A stretch of DNA of 64,000 nt from Falsirhodobacter flavus (GCA_029846755.1 JARWBI010000001.1:868001-932000), one strand, 5' to 3'; positions 1 to 8,731 are shown, numbered from the stretch's first letter. Translations and numbers: made by a program. The notes: a model not told the origin generated them from the sequence alone.

Positions 1-95
1 ACGCGCACCTTCCCGTGACTTTGGCGCGATTGTCCATTCAATCCAGCGACGATTCTGCATAATTGGTCGCAAAGCCAAGCAGAGGAGCCCGGCAG

Positions 96-2063
96 ATGAT
101 CGTCGAACTTGGACATTTCGCGCTGATCCTCGCGCTTTGCGTGGCGGTGGTCCAGTCGGTCATCCCGCTGATCGGCGCGCAAAAGGGCTGGTCGGGCTGG
201 ATGGCGGTGGGCGATCTGGCGGCGAACATCCAATTCGTGCTGATTGCGGCATCGTTCGCGGCGCTGACGGTGGCCTTCGTAACCTCCGATTTCTCGCTGA
301 AACTCGTGGTGGAAAACTCGCATACGCTGAAGCCGCTGATCTACAAGATCTCGGGCGTTTGGGGGAACCATGAAGGCTCGCTCCTGCTCTGGGTGCTGAT
401 CCTTGCTGTCTTCGGGGCGTCGGCGGTCTGGTTCGGGGGGAACCTTCCGCCACGGCTGCGGGCAAGAGTGCTGGCTGTGCAGGGGATGATCGGCGTGGCG
501 TTCATGCTGTTCATGCTGCTGACATCGAACCCGTTTCTGCGGCTCGCCGTGCCGCCCTTCGATGGGCAGGACCTGAACCCGCTGCTGCAAGATCCGGGGC
601 TCGCGTTCCATCCACCGTTCCTCTATCTCGGCTATGTCGGGCTTTCGATGTCGTTCAGTTTCGCCGTCGCCGCGCTGATTGAAGGGCGGGTGGACGCCGC
701 ATGGGGTCGCTGGGTCCGGCCATGGACGCTGGCGGCCTGGGTGTTCCTGACCATCGGCATCGCGCTTGGGTCGTGGTGGGCCTATTACGAGCTTGGCTGG
801 GGCGGCTTCTGGTTCTGGGACCCGGTCGAGAATGCGTCCTTCATGCCGTGGCTGATCGCGGCAGCGCTGCTCCATTCTGCCATCGTCGTGGAAAAGCGGG
901 AGTCGCTGAAGGCATGGACGATCCTGTTGGCGATCCTCGCCTTCGGCTTTTCGCTGATCGGGACGTTCATCGTGCGGTCGGGGGTCATCACCTCGGTCCA
1001 TGCCTTTGCCAACGATCCTGAACGCGGGGTGTTCATCCTGCTGATCCTCGGCATCTTCATGGGCGGGGCGCTGACGCTTTTCGCCGCGCGTGCGGGGTCG
1101 ATGGAGGCGAAGGGCGTCTTTTCAACCGTCAGCCGCGAATCCGGGTTGGTGCTGAACAACCTTTTGCTGACCGTTGCGTCCTTCGTGGTGTTCATCGGCA
1201 CGATCTGGCCCCTGCTGGCCGAGATCCTGTGGGGCCGCACGCTGTCCGTCGGCGCGCCGTTCTTCAACGCCGCCTTCACGCCCTTTGCCATCGCCATCGC
1301 CATTGCCCTTCCCGTGGGTGGGCTGATCCCGTGGAAACGGGCCGAGATTCGCCGTGCCCTGTGGCTGCTGCGCGGGGTGCTGGTGCTTGCGATCGCCCTT
1401 GGCGCGCTCGCATGGGCAATGCAGACGGGCCGGTCGGCGCTGGCACCTTTGGGGCTCGGGCTGGGGGCGTGGGTCGTGTTCGGCGCAATGGTGGATATCT
1501 GGCAGCGCACAGGAAGAGGCGCTTTGCGGGAACGTCTGCGCCGTCTGTGCCGCTTGCCGCGCGCCGATTGGGGCAAGGCGATCTCTCATGCCGGGTTCGG
1601 CGTCACGACCTTCGCCATCGCCGCGATCACCGCCTGGCAGGTCGAGGATATCCGCGTTGTGCAGGAGGGGGGCAGCTTCGATCTGGGCCGCTATACCGTC
1701 ACGCTGGACGATGTCGAGGAGACGCAGGGGCCGAATTACCTGACCACCATCGCGGCGATGACGCTGGCCGAAGATGGGCGCACCGTCGCCGTGCTGCACC
1801 CGGAGAAGCGCTTCTACCCCGTCGCCCGCATGCCGACGACCGAGGCGGCAATCGACTATGGCCTGCTGCGCGACGTCTATCTGGTGATCGGCGACGAGCA
1901 GGATGCGGGGGGCTGGGCCGTTCGCAGCTATATCAAGCCGTTCGCCAACTGGATCTGGGGCGGGGCGTTCCTGATGGCGCTGGGCGGGTGTTTCAGCCTT
2001 TCGGATCGCCGGTATCGCGTCGCCGCAGGGGCGCGGCGTCCGCAGGGGGTGCCCGCCGAATGA
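96..2063 (+). CDS. ccmF: Cytochrome c heme lyase subunit CcmF
   Basis: Integral membrane protein of the System I cytochrome c maturation pathway. It takes heme from holo-CcmE and, with CcmH, attaches it to apocytochrome c on the periplasmic side. The 655-residue product is hydrophobic throughout and carries the tryptophan-rich WWD-type heme-handling segment (GSWWAYYELGWGGFWFWDP) near residues 230-250. The start at 96 is chosen because AGAGGAG lies about 10 bases upstream; a TTG at 63 would only add an unconserved tail. Its stop overlaps the ccmH start by four bases (ATGA). The same order is known in Rhodobacter as ccl1-ccl2. No ccmE or ccmG is visible in the window. Confidence 0.95.
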   Translation: MIVELGHFALILALCVAVVQSVIPLIGAQKGWSGWMAVGDLAANIQFVLIAASFAALTVAFVTSDFSLKLVVENSHTLKPLIYKISGVWGNHEGSLLLWVLILAVFGASAVWFGGNLPPRLRARVLAVQGMIGVAFMLFMLLTSNPFLRLAVPPFDGQDLNPLLQDPGLAFHPPFLYLGYVGLSMSFSFAVAALIEGRVDAAWGRWVRPWTLAAWVFLTIGIALGSWWAYYELGWGGFWFWDPVENASFMPWLIAAALLHSAIVVEKRESLKAWTILLAILAFGFSLIGTFIVRSGVITSVHAFANDPERGVFILLILGIFMGGALTLFAARAGSMEAKGVFSTVSRESGLVLNNLLLTVASFVVFIGTIWPLLAEILWGRTLSVGAPFFNAAFTPFAIAIAIALPVGGLIPWKRAEIRRALWLLRGVLVLAIALGALAWAMQTGRSALAPLGLGLGAWVVFGAMVDIWQRTGRGALRERLRRLCRLPRADWGKAISHAGFGVTTFAIAAITAWQVEDIRVVQEGGSFDLGRYTVTLDDVEETQGPNYLTTIAAMTLAEDGRTVAVLHPEKRFYPVARMPTTEAAIDYGLLRDVYLVIGDEQDAGGWAVRSYIKPFANWIWGGAFLMALGGCFSLSDRRYRVAAGARRPQGVPAE

Positions 2064-2503
2064 TCCGCGCGCTGATCCTTTCGCTTCTGCTGGCCGGACC
2101 CGCCTTCGCGGTGCAGCCGGGCGAAATGCTGTCCGATCCCGCGCTGGAGTCTCGCGCGCGCGAGATTTCCAAGGGTCTGCGCTGCCCCGTCTGCCGGAAC
2201 GAGAATATCGACGACAGCAACGCCACCATCGCCTCGGACCTGCGGCTTCTGGTGCGCGAGCGTCTGGTTGCAGGCGATGACGACCAGCAGGTTGTCGATT
2301 TCGTGGTCGACCGCTATGGCGAGTATGTGCTGCTCAACCCCGTCGCGCGGGGGGCCGGGATGATCCTGTGGATTGCCGGGCCGCTGATGTTGCTGGGCGG
2401 GGGCGCAGTCGCGTGGGCGTATCTACGCCGCCGCCGTCCCGTCCATGACACTCCGCTGAGTGAGGAGGAACGCGCCCGTCTGGACACGCTCCTGAAGGAT
2501 TAG
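2060..2503 (+). CDS. ccmH: Cytochrome c maturation protein CcmH (thiol-reducing subunit)
   Basis: A 147-residue membrane-anchored thioredoxin-pathway partner that keeps the CxxCH motif of apocytochrome c reduced before heme ligation. It has an N-terminal signal peptide (about residues 1-18, ending AFA), the hallmark LRCPVC redox motif near residues 41-46, and one C-terminal membrane helix (about residues 103-122), which is the short CcmH/Ccl2 form. It is translationally coupled to ccmF through ATGA. Its TAG stop overlaps the nhaA stop on the other strand within TTAG, so nothing separates the two convergent genes. Confidence 0.94.
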   Translation: MIRALILSLLLAGPAFAVQPGEMLSDPALESRAREISKGLRCPVCRNENIDDSNATIASDLRLLVRERLVAGDDDQQVVDFVVDRYGEYVLLNPVARGAGMILWIAGPLMLLGGGAVAWAYLRRRRPVHDTPLSEEERARLDTLLKD

Positions 2504-3681
2504 CGCGAAGGTGTCGGAACCGCCTCGCGCGGCGCGCGCCGCAGCAGCGCCGCGCCCGCGACGGCCGACAGCAGCGATCCGGCCAGCACGCCCATCTTCA
2601 ACTCGTTCTGAAGCAGCACATCGCCAGGGAATGAAAGAAGGCCGATGAACAGGCTCATCGTGAAGCCGATCCCGCAAAGCAGCGATACGCCATAGACCTG
2701 CCGCCATGTCGCATCCTTTGGCACATCGGCCCAACCCGCCTTGATGACCAACCATGTCGTTGAAAACACACCGATCTGCTTGCCAAGGAACAGGCCCGAC
2801 GCGATGCCCAGAGGGACGGGGTCCAGCAGGTTCGCAAAGCTCATTCCGGCAAAGGACACGCCTGCATTGGCGAAACCGAAGATCGGCACGATGATGAACG
2901 TGACCCACGGCGCGATGGCATGTTCCAGCCGATGCAGGGGCGATGTCGCATCATCCGGCGCGGAGGGCGATGGTTTCAGCGGGATCGTCAGCGCCAGGAC
3001 CACGCCCGCGATGGTGGCGTGAACGCCCGATTGCAGGGTCAGGAACCACAGCACAGCCCCGAGAATCAGGTAGGGCACGAGGCGCGTGACCCCGGCCAGA
3101 TTCATCGCCACCAGCGCCGCCGTGACAACTCCGGCCCCCGCCAGCGCCGCCATGTCGATCTGCGCCGTATAGAACAGTGCAATGATGACGACCGCGCCCA
3201 GATCGTCGATGATCGCCAGTGCAGCCAGGAACACCCGCAGCGAGATCGGCACCGAAGGGCCCAGCAACGACAGAACGCCCAGCGCAAAGGCGATGTCGGT
3301 CGCCGAGGGGATGGCCCAGCCGTTCGGGTGCCCGCCGCTCAGGTTGACGGCCAGATAGAACAGCGCCGGCACGACCATCCCGCCCAGGGCAGCCGCCCCC
3401 GGCAGGATGCGGCGCGGCCAGCTCGACAATTGCCCGTCCAACATCTCGCGCTTGATCTCCAGCCCGACCATCAGGAAGAAGACCGCCATCAGCGCGTCAT
3501 TCACCCAATGCAGGACCGACAGGCCGCCGATGTAGACATGCAGGACATGTTCGTAGGCGTCGCGCAGCGGAGAGTTCGCGACGATCAGCGCAAGCGCCGC
3601 CGCCCCCATCAGAACGATCCCCCCCGCCGAGGAGGATTCCAGAAATCGCCGCAGAACGGATGCAGGTTTGTCGGTCGTCAT
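2500..3681 (-). CDS. nhaA: Na+/H+ antiporter NhaA
   Basis: Electrogenic sodium/proton antiporter of the inner membrane, used for pH and sodium homeostasis. The 393-residue length matches the family (about 390). The conserved paired aspartates of the ion site are visible in [12 protein letters not shown], and the upstream conserved Asp lies in [12 protein letters not shown]. The start at 3681 is preceded by a GGGAGAGG ribosome-binding stretch. The gene follows ilvN on the same strand after 61 bases that hold a perfect 12-bp inverted repeat abutting this ribosome-binding site. It ends inside the stop codon of ccmH. Confidence 0.95.
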   Translation of the reverse strand: MTTDKPASVLRRFLESSSAGGIVLMGAAALALIVANSPLRDAYEHVLHVYIGGLSVLHWVNDALMAVFFLMVGLEIKREMLDGQLSSWPRRILPGAAALGGMVVPALFYLAVNLSGGHPNGWAIPSATDIAFALGVLSLLGPSVPISLRVFLAALAIIDDLGAVVIIALFYTAQIDMAALAGAGVVTAALVAMNLAGVTRLVPYLILGAVLWFLTLQSGVHATIAGVVLALTIPLKPSPSAPDDATSPLHRLEHAIAPWVTFIIVPIFGFANAGVSFAGMSFANLLDPVPLGIASGLFLGKQIGVFSTTWLVIKAGWADVPKDATWRQVYGVSLLCGIGFTMSLFIGLLSFPGDVLLQNELKMGVLAGSLLSAVAGAALLRRAPREAVPTPSR

Positions 3682-3690
3682 CGCCTCTCC

Positions 3691-3724
3691 CTTTTCCCGC
3701 CCGGATCATAGGGGGCGGGAAAAG
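3691..3724 (-). promoter_or_regulatory. Stem-loop between ilvN and nhaA, next to the nhaA ribosome-binding site
   Basis: A perfect 12-bp inverted repeat (CTTTTCCCGCCC / GGGCGGGAAAAG) with a 10-base loop fills most of the ilvN-nhaA gap. In the minus-strand transcript it is not followed by a U run, so it is not a standard terminator. Its 3' arm runs straight into the GGGAGAGG that serves nhaA. It may end or protect the ilv mRNA, or limit nhaA translation; the sequence alone does not decide. Confidence 0.5.
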
Positions 3725-3742
3725 AGGGTCCAGCGGAAAAGG

Positions 3743-4297
3743 TCAGACGCCCCGCGCCAACGCCGCGACGCCGGTGCGCGCCATCTCTCGCAGACCAAGC
3801 GGGCGCATCAGATCGGCGAAGGCGTCGATCTTCTCGGGTGTGCCCGTGATCTCGAACACGAAACTTTCCAGCGTCGAATCCACTACATTGGCGCGGAAGA
3901 TCTCGGCCAGCCGCAGTGCCTCGATCCGGTGATCGCCCTTGCCAGACACCTTGAACAGCGCCAGTTCGCGTTGCACGGCGGGCCCTTCGACGGTCAGGTC
4001 GTGAACCTCGTGCACGGGGACCAGACGGCCAAGCTGGGCCTTGATCTGTTCGATCACCGCTGCCGTTCCGGTCGTCACCACGGTGATGCGCGAACGGTGC
4101 CCCTCGTGGTCGACCTCGGCCACGGTCAGGCTGTCGATGTTGTAGCCGCGACCCGAAAACAGGCCGATCACGCGCGCCAGCACGCCGCTTTCATTGTCGA
4201 CCAGCACGGCCAGCGTGTGCGTCTCGATGATCTCGCCGTTCGGATCGCGCAGGTCATAGGCGGAATGGCTCACGGAGCCTTTCTTGATGTTCAGCAT
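3743..4297 (-). CDS. ilvN: Acetolactate synthase small (regulatory) subunit
   Basis: Regulatory subunit of acetohydroxyacid synthase, which makes the enzyme fully active and sensitive to valine feedback. The 184-residue protein has an N-terminal ACT domain (about residues 26-100, with HTLAVLVDNESGVLARVIGL and the following strand pattern) and the usual C-terminal small-subunit domain with KVSGKGDHRIEALRLAEIFR. It lies nine bases downstream of the catalytic-subunit gene on the same strand, as expected for an ilvIH/ilvBN operon, and so falls under the same upstream attenuator. ilvH is an equally used symbol. Confidence 0.93.
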   Translation of the reverse strand: MLNIKKGSVSHSAYDLRDPNGEIIETHTLAVLVDNESGVLARVIGLFSGRGYNIDSLTVAEVDHEGHRSRITVVTTGTAAVIEQIKAQLGRLVPVHEVHDLTVEGPAVQRELALFKVSGKGDHRIEALRLAEIFRANVVDSTLESFVFEITGTPEKIDAFADLMRPLGLREMARTGVAALARGV

Positions 4298-4306
4298 CCT
4301 GTCCTC

Positions 4307-6058
4307 TTACACCAGCGCCGCGCCGTGGGTTTCGATCACGCCCATCATCTTCGCCTCGCCCAGCAGCATCTCGTTATGCGGCTTGCCCGAGGGGATCATG
4401 GGGAAGCAGTTCTCGTGCTTTTCCACCAGACAGTCGAAGATCACGGGGCCGTCGTAGTCCAGCATCTCGTTGATCGCGTCGTCCAGATCATTGGGGTCGG
4501 AACAGCGGATGCCCTTGCAGCCGAACGCCTCGGCCAGTTTCACGAAATCGGGCAGGCTTTCGGACCACGAATGGCTGTAACGCTGGCCATGCAGCAGGTC
4601 CTGCCACTGGCGCACCATGCCAAGGCGTTCGTTGTTCAGGATGAACTGCTTGACCGGGGCGCGGAACTGCATCGCCGTGCCCATCTCCTGCATGTTCATC
4701 AGCCACGACGCCTCGCCGGCGACGTTGATGACCAGCGCGTCGGGATGGGCGACCTGCACACCGATCGACGCAGGAAGGCCATAACCCATGGTGCCAAGGC
4801 CGCCCGAGGTCATCCAGCGGTTCGGTTGGTCGAAATGCAGATACTGCGCCGCCCACATCTGGTGCTGCCCGACCTCGGTCGTGATGTAGCGGTCTCGCCC
4901 GCGGGTCAGCGCTTCAAGGCGTTCCAACGCGTGCTGCGGCTTGATGGTCTTCTGCGACGGGCGATAGTCGAGGCAGCGCACCGCCTGCCACTCCTTGATC
5001 CGCACCCACCATTGCGTCACCGCCTCGCGGTTCACACGGCTGCCGCGCTGTTTCCACAGGGTCAGCACGTCTTCCAGCACATTGGCCACGTCGCCAAGGA
5101 TCGGCACGTCCACGCGGATGATCTTGTTGATGGACGACGCTTCGATGTCGATATGCACCTTCTTCGATCCGGGCGAGAAATCGGCGACCCGCCCGGTGAT
5201 CCGGTCATCGAACCGCGCACCGATGTTGAACATCGCATCGCAGCCATGCATCGCAAGGTTCGCCTCATACAGCCCGTGCATCCCCAGCATCCCCAGCCAC
5301 AGCTTGCCGCTGGCCGGATAGGCGCCCAGACCCATCAGCGTCGAGGTGACCGGAAATCCCGTTGCCTCGGCCAACTCGCGCAGCAGTTCGGACGCGCGCG
5401 GGCCGGAGTTGATGACCCCGCCGCCTGTATAGAAGACCGGGCGTTCCGCTGTCTCGATCATCTCGACCATACGCTCGATCATGGCCGGGTCGCCCTTCAC
5501 CGTCGGGGCATAGTGGCGCGGCTTGGTCGGGGCAGGGCCGACGTAATCGGCGGTCGCGAACTGCACGTCCTTGGGAATGTCGATCAGCACCGGACCCGGG
5601 CGGCCCGAGGTTGCGACGTGAAAGCCGTTATGGATCGTCTCGGACAGTTTCGCCGGGTCCTTCACCAGCCAGTTATGCTTGGTGCAGGCGCGGGTGATGC
5701 CGACGGTGTCGGCCTCCTGGAACCCGTCGGTGCCGATCAGGAAGGTCGGAACCTGACCCGACAGCACGACCAGCGGGATGGAATCCAGCAGCGCGTCAGT
5801 CAGGCCGGTGACCGCATTGGTCGCGCCGGGGCCGGAGGTGACCAGCACCACGCCGGGTTTGCCGGTCGATCTGGCATAGCCTTCGGCCATGTGGACCGCG
5901 CCCTGTTCGTGACGGACCAGAACGTGCTTGATGTCGTTCTGCTGGAAAATCTCGTCATAGATCGGAAGGACGGCGCCGCCGGGATAGCCGAAGACCACCT
6001 CGACCCCCTGATCCTTCAGGGCCTGAACCACCATCTTCGCGCCGCTCATCTGCGTCAT
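4307..6058 (-). CDS. ilvI: Acetolactate synthase large (catalytic) subunit
   Basis: Thiamine-diphosphate and FAD-dependent enzyme that condenses two pyruvates (or pyruvate plus 2-oxobutyrate) in the first common step of valine, leucine and isoleucine synthesis. The 583 residues contain the N-terminal TPP domain with the catalytic glutamate in LVRHEQGAVHMAEGYAR (about residues 48-62), the central FAD domain, and the C-terminal TPP domain. The usual GDG/GDA of the TPP motif reads GEASWLMNMQEMG, which I believe is a variant common in Rhodobacteraceae. AGGAAGGA lies 7 bases upstream of the chosen ATG. Expression is probably set by the leader peptide and attenuator at 6089-6187. The symbol could equally be ilvB. 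Confidence 0.93.
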   Translation of the reverse strand: MTQMSGAKMVVQALKDQGVEVVFGYPGGAVLPIYDEIFQQNDIKHVLVRHEQGAVHMAEGYARSTGKPGVVLVTSGPGATNAVTGLTDALLDSIPLVVLSGQVPTFLIGTDGFQEADTVGITRACTKHNWLVKDPAKLSETIHNGFHVATSGRPGPVLIDIPKDVQFATADYVGPAPTKPRHYAPTVKGDPAMIERMVEMIETAERPVFYTGGGVINSGPRASELLRELAEATGFPVTSTLMGLGAYPASGKLWLGMLGMHGLYEANLAMHGCDAMFNIGARFDDRITGRVADFSPGSKKVHIDIEASSINKIIRVDVPILGDVANVLEDVLTLWKQRGSRVNREAVTQWWVRIKEWQAVRCLDYRPSQKTIKPQHALERLEALTRGRDRYITTEVGQHQMWAAQYLHFDQPNRWMTSGGLGTMGYGLPASIGVQVAHPDALVINVAGEASWLMNMQEMGTAMQFRAPVKQFILNNERLGMVRQWQDLLHGQRYSHSWSESLPDFVKLAEAFGCKGIRCSDPNDLDDAINEMLDYDGPVIFDCLVEKHENCFPMIPSGKPHNEMLLGEAKMMGVIETHGAALV

Positions 6059-6088
6059 GTGCCTGTCCTTCCTCGCCTCTTTCGCAAC

Positions 6089-6114
6089 AAAAAGCCCCCG
6101 AGGTCATCGGGGGC
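6089..6114 (-). terminator. Intrinsic terminator in the ilvI leader (attenuator)
   Basis: In the minus-strand RNA an 8-bp perfect stem, GCCCCCGA / TCGGGGGC (plus-strand arms 6107-6114 and 6094-6101), closes a 5-base loop and is followed at once by five U residues (6089-6093). It sits only 30 bases before the ilvI start codon and downstream of a short leader reading frame, so it cannot be a terminator for an upstream gene that must be isolated. The 5' arm overlaps the sequence that would form a competing antiterminator with the leader (6109-6121 pairing with 6147-6163). Confidence 0.85.
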
Positions 6115-6163
6115 GCATGGGAACCGTTATGGTCAACCGTTACCGGCCCATGCGCGCATCCCC
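6109..6163 (-). promoter_or_regulatory. Antiterminator stem of the ilv attenuator
   Basis: Minus-strand GCGCATGGG inside the leader reading frame (6147-6155) is exactly complementary to CCCATGCGC (6113-6121), which runs into the first arm of the terminator. After a 4-base bulge the pairing can continue as GGGG (6160-6163) with CCCC (6109-6112). Forming this stem removes the 5' arm of the terminator. A ribosome that reaches the leader stop codon would cover 6147-6155 and let the terminator form, whereas one stalled at the Ile/Val/Leu codons leaves it free. The pairing is seen directly; the mechanism is inferred from classical amino-acid attenuation. Confidence 0.7.
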
Positions 6164-6187
6164 TACAAGACCTACGATGGAAGGCAT
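6140..6187 (-). CDS. ilv leader peptide (branched-chain amino acid attenuator)
   Basis: A 15-codon reading frame, MPSIVGLVGDARMGR, with AAGGGGA seven bases before its ATG and a TAA stop. Codons 4-8 read Ile-Val-Gly-Leu-Val, and both Val codons are GTA, a codon little used in this GC-rich region. That density of the three products of the downstream pathway in so short a peptide, placed between a candidate promoter and a terminator, marks it as the sensor of an ilvIN attenuator. The stop codon lies 25 bases before the terminator stem. It is too short to be a functional protein. Confidence 0.75.
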   Translation of the reverse strand: MPSIVGLVGDARMGR

Positions 6188-6215
6188 AAGCCAGTCCCCT
6201 TGTTGCGATGAAGGC

Positions 6216-6244
6216 AACTTAGACGGGCGGTTTGGCAAGGTCAA
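6216..6244 (-). promoter_or_regulatory. Candidate promoter of the ilv leader
   Basis: Minus-strand TTGACC (plus 6239-6244; five of six matches to the -35 consensus) and TAAGTT (6216-6221; a weak -10) are separated by 17 bases. Transcription would begin about 20-25 bases before the leader peptide start. It is a pattern match only; another TTGACG further upstream near 6268 is an alternative. Confidence 0.4.
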
Positions 6245-6318
6245 TGGCATAAAATATCAACACCGGCGTCAAAGTGGATGTTTTGTTGCGCCGAGGCCGG
6301 ATTTGAGTGCTCAAAGTT

Positions 6319-6945
6319 TCACTCGTCGTCGCGGACCAGCCTGAGATGCGGCTTGCCACGCGGCACGAAGGGTGCGGGCTCCTCGGCGAAGCCGGGGGTG
6401 CGTGTCCCGGTCAGGATACGCTCCTCCAGTGCGCGGCCGCCGGTGAAACGGCGCGGGCTGCGTCCGATGATCCCTTCGGTCGCCAGGCAGCCGAGCGCCA
6501 GATCCGCGCCGCCTTCGCCCTTGACCGGCAACAGGATCATGCGCCCCGAAAGCGCTGGCCGCCCGACGCCCCGGCCCGCGTCGACGCACAGATCGAGGAT
6601 GCAGGGCGTGGCGAAGACCCGCTCGATCCGTGGGGCGATTTCGTCCCGGTCCCCGGGTTCGAACAGCGACGAAAAAGGCATCCCGCGCACATCCATCCCC
6701 ATGATGTCGGACAGGTGCATCCCGGCAAGACGGAACCGCGCGATGCCGGGCGCGATCCGTTCGATCAGGAAGGAATTCGCCAGCGCTCCCTCGATCCCGC
6801 GCGGATCGATCCGGCTGCGCTGCGGCAGCCTGCCATCCTCGCGCAGCGCCTCCCAATAGGCACGGACCTGCGCGATCATCGCGAATCGAACAGACGTCAT
6901 TCCGTTCTCCGTCACAGCCCGCCGGGCCGGGAAATCAATCAGCAT
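6319..6945 (-). CDS. PAS-domain protein of the alphaproteobacterial PAS_5 type
   Basis: A 208-residue soluble protein that appears to be a stand-alone PAS domain of the family I know as PAS_5, common in alphaproteobacteria and of unknown ligand. The family pattern is visible: VRAYWEALREDGRLPQRSRIDP near the start, then a short-helix and strand run with ANSFLIERIAPGIARFRLAG and DVRGMPFSSLFEPGDRDE. No output domain is attached. The start at 6945 has GGAG eight bases upstream; an ATG at 6900 with GGAG six bases upstream is equally good and would give 193 residues. It stands alone, divergent from gmk. Confidence 0.75.
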   Translation of the reverse strand: MLIDFPARRAVTENGMTSVRFAMIAQVRAYWEALREDGRLPQRSRIDPRGIEGALANSFLIERIAPGIARFRLAGMHLSDIMGMDVRGMPFSSLFEPGDRDEIAPRIERVFATPCILDLCVDAGRGVGRPALSGRMILLPVKGEGGADLALGCLATEGIIGRSPRRFTGGRALEERILTGTRTPGFAEEPAPFVPRGKPHLRLVRDDE

Positions 6946-7144
6946 ACTATACACTCCACACAAGGGTCGCACTATGGGGTGCCGCGCCGGAAACGTCGGC
7001 AGGCTGCACGAGACCCTTTTCGCCAGATAGCAGCTTTTCGAGCGGAGGCGCGTGAAAGATGAATGAATGGTAAACGGCTGATCGCGCTTGACCTTGGGGG
7101 CGGGTTCGCCCAGATGCGGGCTGAACGGCAAAAGGGGGCCAGAC

Positions 7145-7777
7145 ATGCGGCGCGGACTTCTTCTGATCCTCTCCTCGCCTTCGGGCGCGGGCAAATCGAC
7201 GCTGTCGCGGCGGATCATGGACTGGGATCCGACGATCCGCTTCTCGGTCTCGGCGACGACCCGCGCGCCAAGGCCGGGCGAACAGGACGGGCGCGAATAT
7301 TACTTCCGCACGCGCGAGGATTTTCAGGATCTGGTCGCGAACGGGCAGATGCTGGAACATGCCGAAGTGTTCGGCAACTTCTATGGCAGCCCGCGCGGAC
7401 CTGTGGAACAGGCGATGCTCGATGGGCGCGACACGCTGTTCGACATCGACTGGCAGGGCGGGCAGCAGATCCGCAACTCGGCCCTTGGGCGCGATGTGGT
7501 TTCGGTCTTCGTGCTGCCACCCTCCATCGCCGAGCTGGAGCGTCGCCTGCGCGGACGCGCGCAGGACAGCGAGGAGGTCATCGCCGGCCGGATGGCGAAA
7601 AGCCGCGACGAGATCAGCCACTGGGCGGAATATGACTATGTCCTCGTCAACAACGACATAGATACTGCGGAACAGGAGCTTCGGACCATCCTCATGGCCG
7701 AGCGCCTGCGCCGCGATCGCCAGCCCATGCTGAACGACTTCGTCCGCGGCCTGAACGGGGAGTTCGAGAGAAGATGA
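7145..7777 (+). CDS. gmk: Guanylate kinase
   Basis: Phosphorylates GMP to GDP with ATP, an essential step of guanine nucleotide synthesis. The 210-residue protein has the P-loop [10 protein letters not shown] near residues 9-18, the GMP-binding region with [14 protein letters not shown] and DGREYYF, and the FGNFYGSP segment. The start at 7145 follows AAAGGGGG by 6-7 bases; an upstream in-frame ATG at 7088 would add 19 unconserved residues. It overlaps the next gene by four bases (ATGA). In many relatives a yicC-like gene precedes gmk; none does here. Confidence 0.96.
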   Translation: MRRGLLLILSSPSGAGKSTLSRRIMDWDPTIRFSVSATTRAPRPGEQDGREYYFRTREDFQDLVANGQMLEHAEVFGNFYGSPRGPVEQAMLDGRDTLFDIDWQGGQQIRNSALGRDVVSVFVLPPSIAELERRLRGRAQDSEEVIAGRMAKSRDEISHWAEYDYVLVNNDIDTAEQELRTILMAERLRRDRQPMLNDFVRGLNGEFERR

Positions 7778-8328
7778 TCTATGCCCTCGATGACGTCGCA
7801 CCGAGCGTTCCTGCCTCGGGCGATTACTGGATCGCGCCGGGGGCCCATGTGGTCGGGCGCGTCGTGCTTGCCGACGGGGTGGGCATCTGGTTCGGCGCCG
7901 TCCTGCGCGGCGACAACGAGGAGATTCGCATCGGCGAGGGGACCAATATCCAGGAAAATTCCGTGCTGCATACCGATTGGGGATACCCGCTGTCGGTCGG
8001 CGCGAATTGCACGATCGGCCACAAGGCGATGCTGCATGGCTGCACCATCGGCGACGGCACGCTGATCGGAATGGGCGCGATGGTCATGAACGGGGCGAAG
8101 ATCGGCAAAGGCTGCCTGATCGGCGCGAACGCTTTGGTCACCGAGGGGAAGGAGATCCCCGACGGATCGCTCGTAATGGGCGCGCCCGGGCGTATCGTGC
8201 GCGAACTGAATGCCGAAGCGCAGGAACGCCTTCTTGCATCGGCAAGCAGCTACCGCAACAACATGCGGCGGTTCCGCAGCGGTCTCGTGGCGCTTCGGCG
8301 CGTCAGTGACGGTCCTGAAGCAGGCTGA
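7774..8328 (+). CDS. Gamma carbonic anhydrase family protein
   Basis: Left-handed beta-helix (hexapeptide repeat) protein of the YrdA/PaaY/gamma-carbonic-anhydrase group, 184 residues. Hexapeptide turns run from about residue 22 to 130 ([46 protein letters not shown]), and the metal-site histidines appear in VLHTD and [11 protein letters not shown]. Members bind zinc or a similar metal, but many have no demonstrated carbonic anhydrase activity, so the substrate is uncertain. It is translationally coupled to gmk, and its last 26 bases are overlapped by the convergent gene at 8303. Confidence 0.88.
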   Translation: MIYALDDVAPSVPASGDYWIAPGAHVVGRVVLADGVGIWFGAVLRGDNEEIRIGEGTNIQENSVLHTDWGYPLSVGANCTIGHKAMLHGCTIGDGTLIGMGAMVMNGAKIGKGCLIGANALVTEGKEIPDGSLVMGAPGRIVRELNAEAQERLLASASSYRNNMRRFRSGLVALRRVSDGPEAG

Positions 8329-8731
8329 CCTCGCGGCCCGGCAAGGCGGCTCGCAACTCGTCCTCGATCATCGACGCGTGCCTGACGCCCGTTCCGACGA
8401 CTTCGACGGGGCCCATCCAGCGCAGGCTGCGCAGGCGGGCCATCACCTCGACCGCGTCGAAATCATCGGCGATCAGCGGGCAAATGACGCGGCTGGGCGA
8501 GACGCGGCGCAAAAGCGCACGGTCAAGCCCGATAAAACGGGCCACGACGACCGACGGGCGCCGGGGCAGGCGGTCGATCAACGGCAATGCTTGGGGGACC
8601 TCGATCAGAAGAAGCGTCTCGGCGGGATCGCGCAATGGCACCGGAGCCTTTGGCGTCATCGAACGCATCGCATCCAGCCGAACAACAGAAACTGAGCTCC
8701 AGCCCCAGCCAGTGGGATCCATTCTTTTCAT
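8303..8731 (-). CDS. Hypothetical protein, possible receiver-like fold
   Basis: A 142-residue soluble protein I do not recognise by name. The reading frame is supported by its position between well-placed neighbours and by protein-like alternation: strands such as ETLLLIEVPQ, PSVVVARF and VICPLIADDF followed by helices. The central part (about residues 35-125) has the alternating beta/alpha pattern of a receiver-like domain but without a clear phosphorylatable aspartate. The start at 8731 is an ATG; the ribosome-binding site upstream is AAGGAG (8738-8743). It converges on the carbonic anhydrase gene and is divergent from the phoR-like gene. Confidence 0.6.
   Translation of the reverse strand: MKRMDPTGWGWSSVSVVRLDAMRSMTPKAPVPLRDPAETLLLIEVPQALPLIDRLPRRPSVVVARFIGLDRALLRRVSPSRVICPLIADDFDAVEVMARLRSLRWMGPVEVVGTGVRHASMIEDELRAALPGREVSLLQDRH

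Noticed and set aside
1-95. A gene end or ccmE fragment at the left edge
   Set aside because: No frame in these 95 bases gives a recognisable C-terminus, and no terminator is visible.
6120-6147. Direct repeat TAACGGTT...TAACGGTT in the ilv leader as a regulator-binding site
   Set aside because: Two 8-base copies 8 bases apart could bind a protein, but they lie in transcribed leader RNA between leader stop and terminator, and I see no further copies.
3668-6211. An 847-codon open frame on the plus strand opposite ilvN-ilvI
   Set aside because: It is antisense to two well-supported genes and its Arg/His/Gln-rich translation has no recognisable fold; it arises from GC-biased third positions.
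6946-7144. A regulatory RNA or extra gene between the PAS protein and gmk
   Set aside because: Only a divergent promoter region is expected; I found no stem-loop, conserved box or coding frame I could defend.
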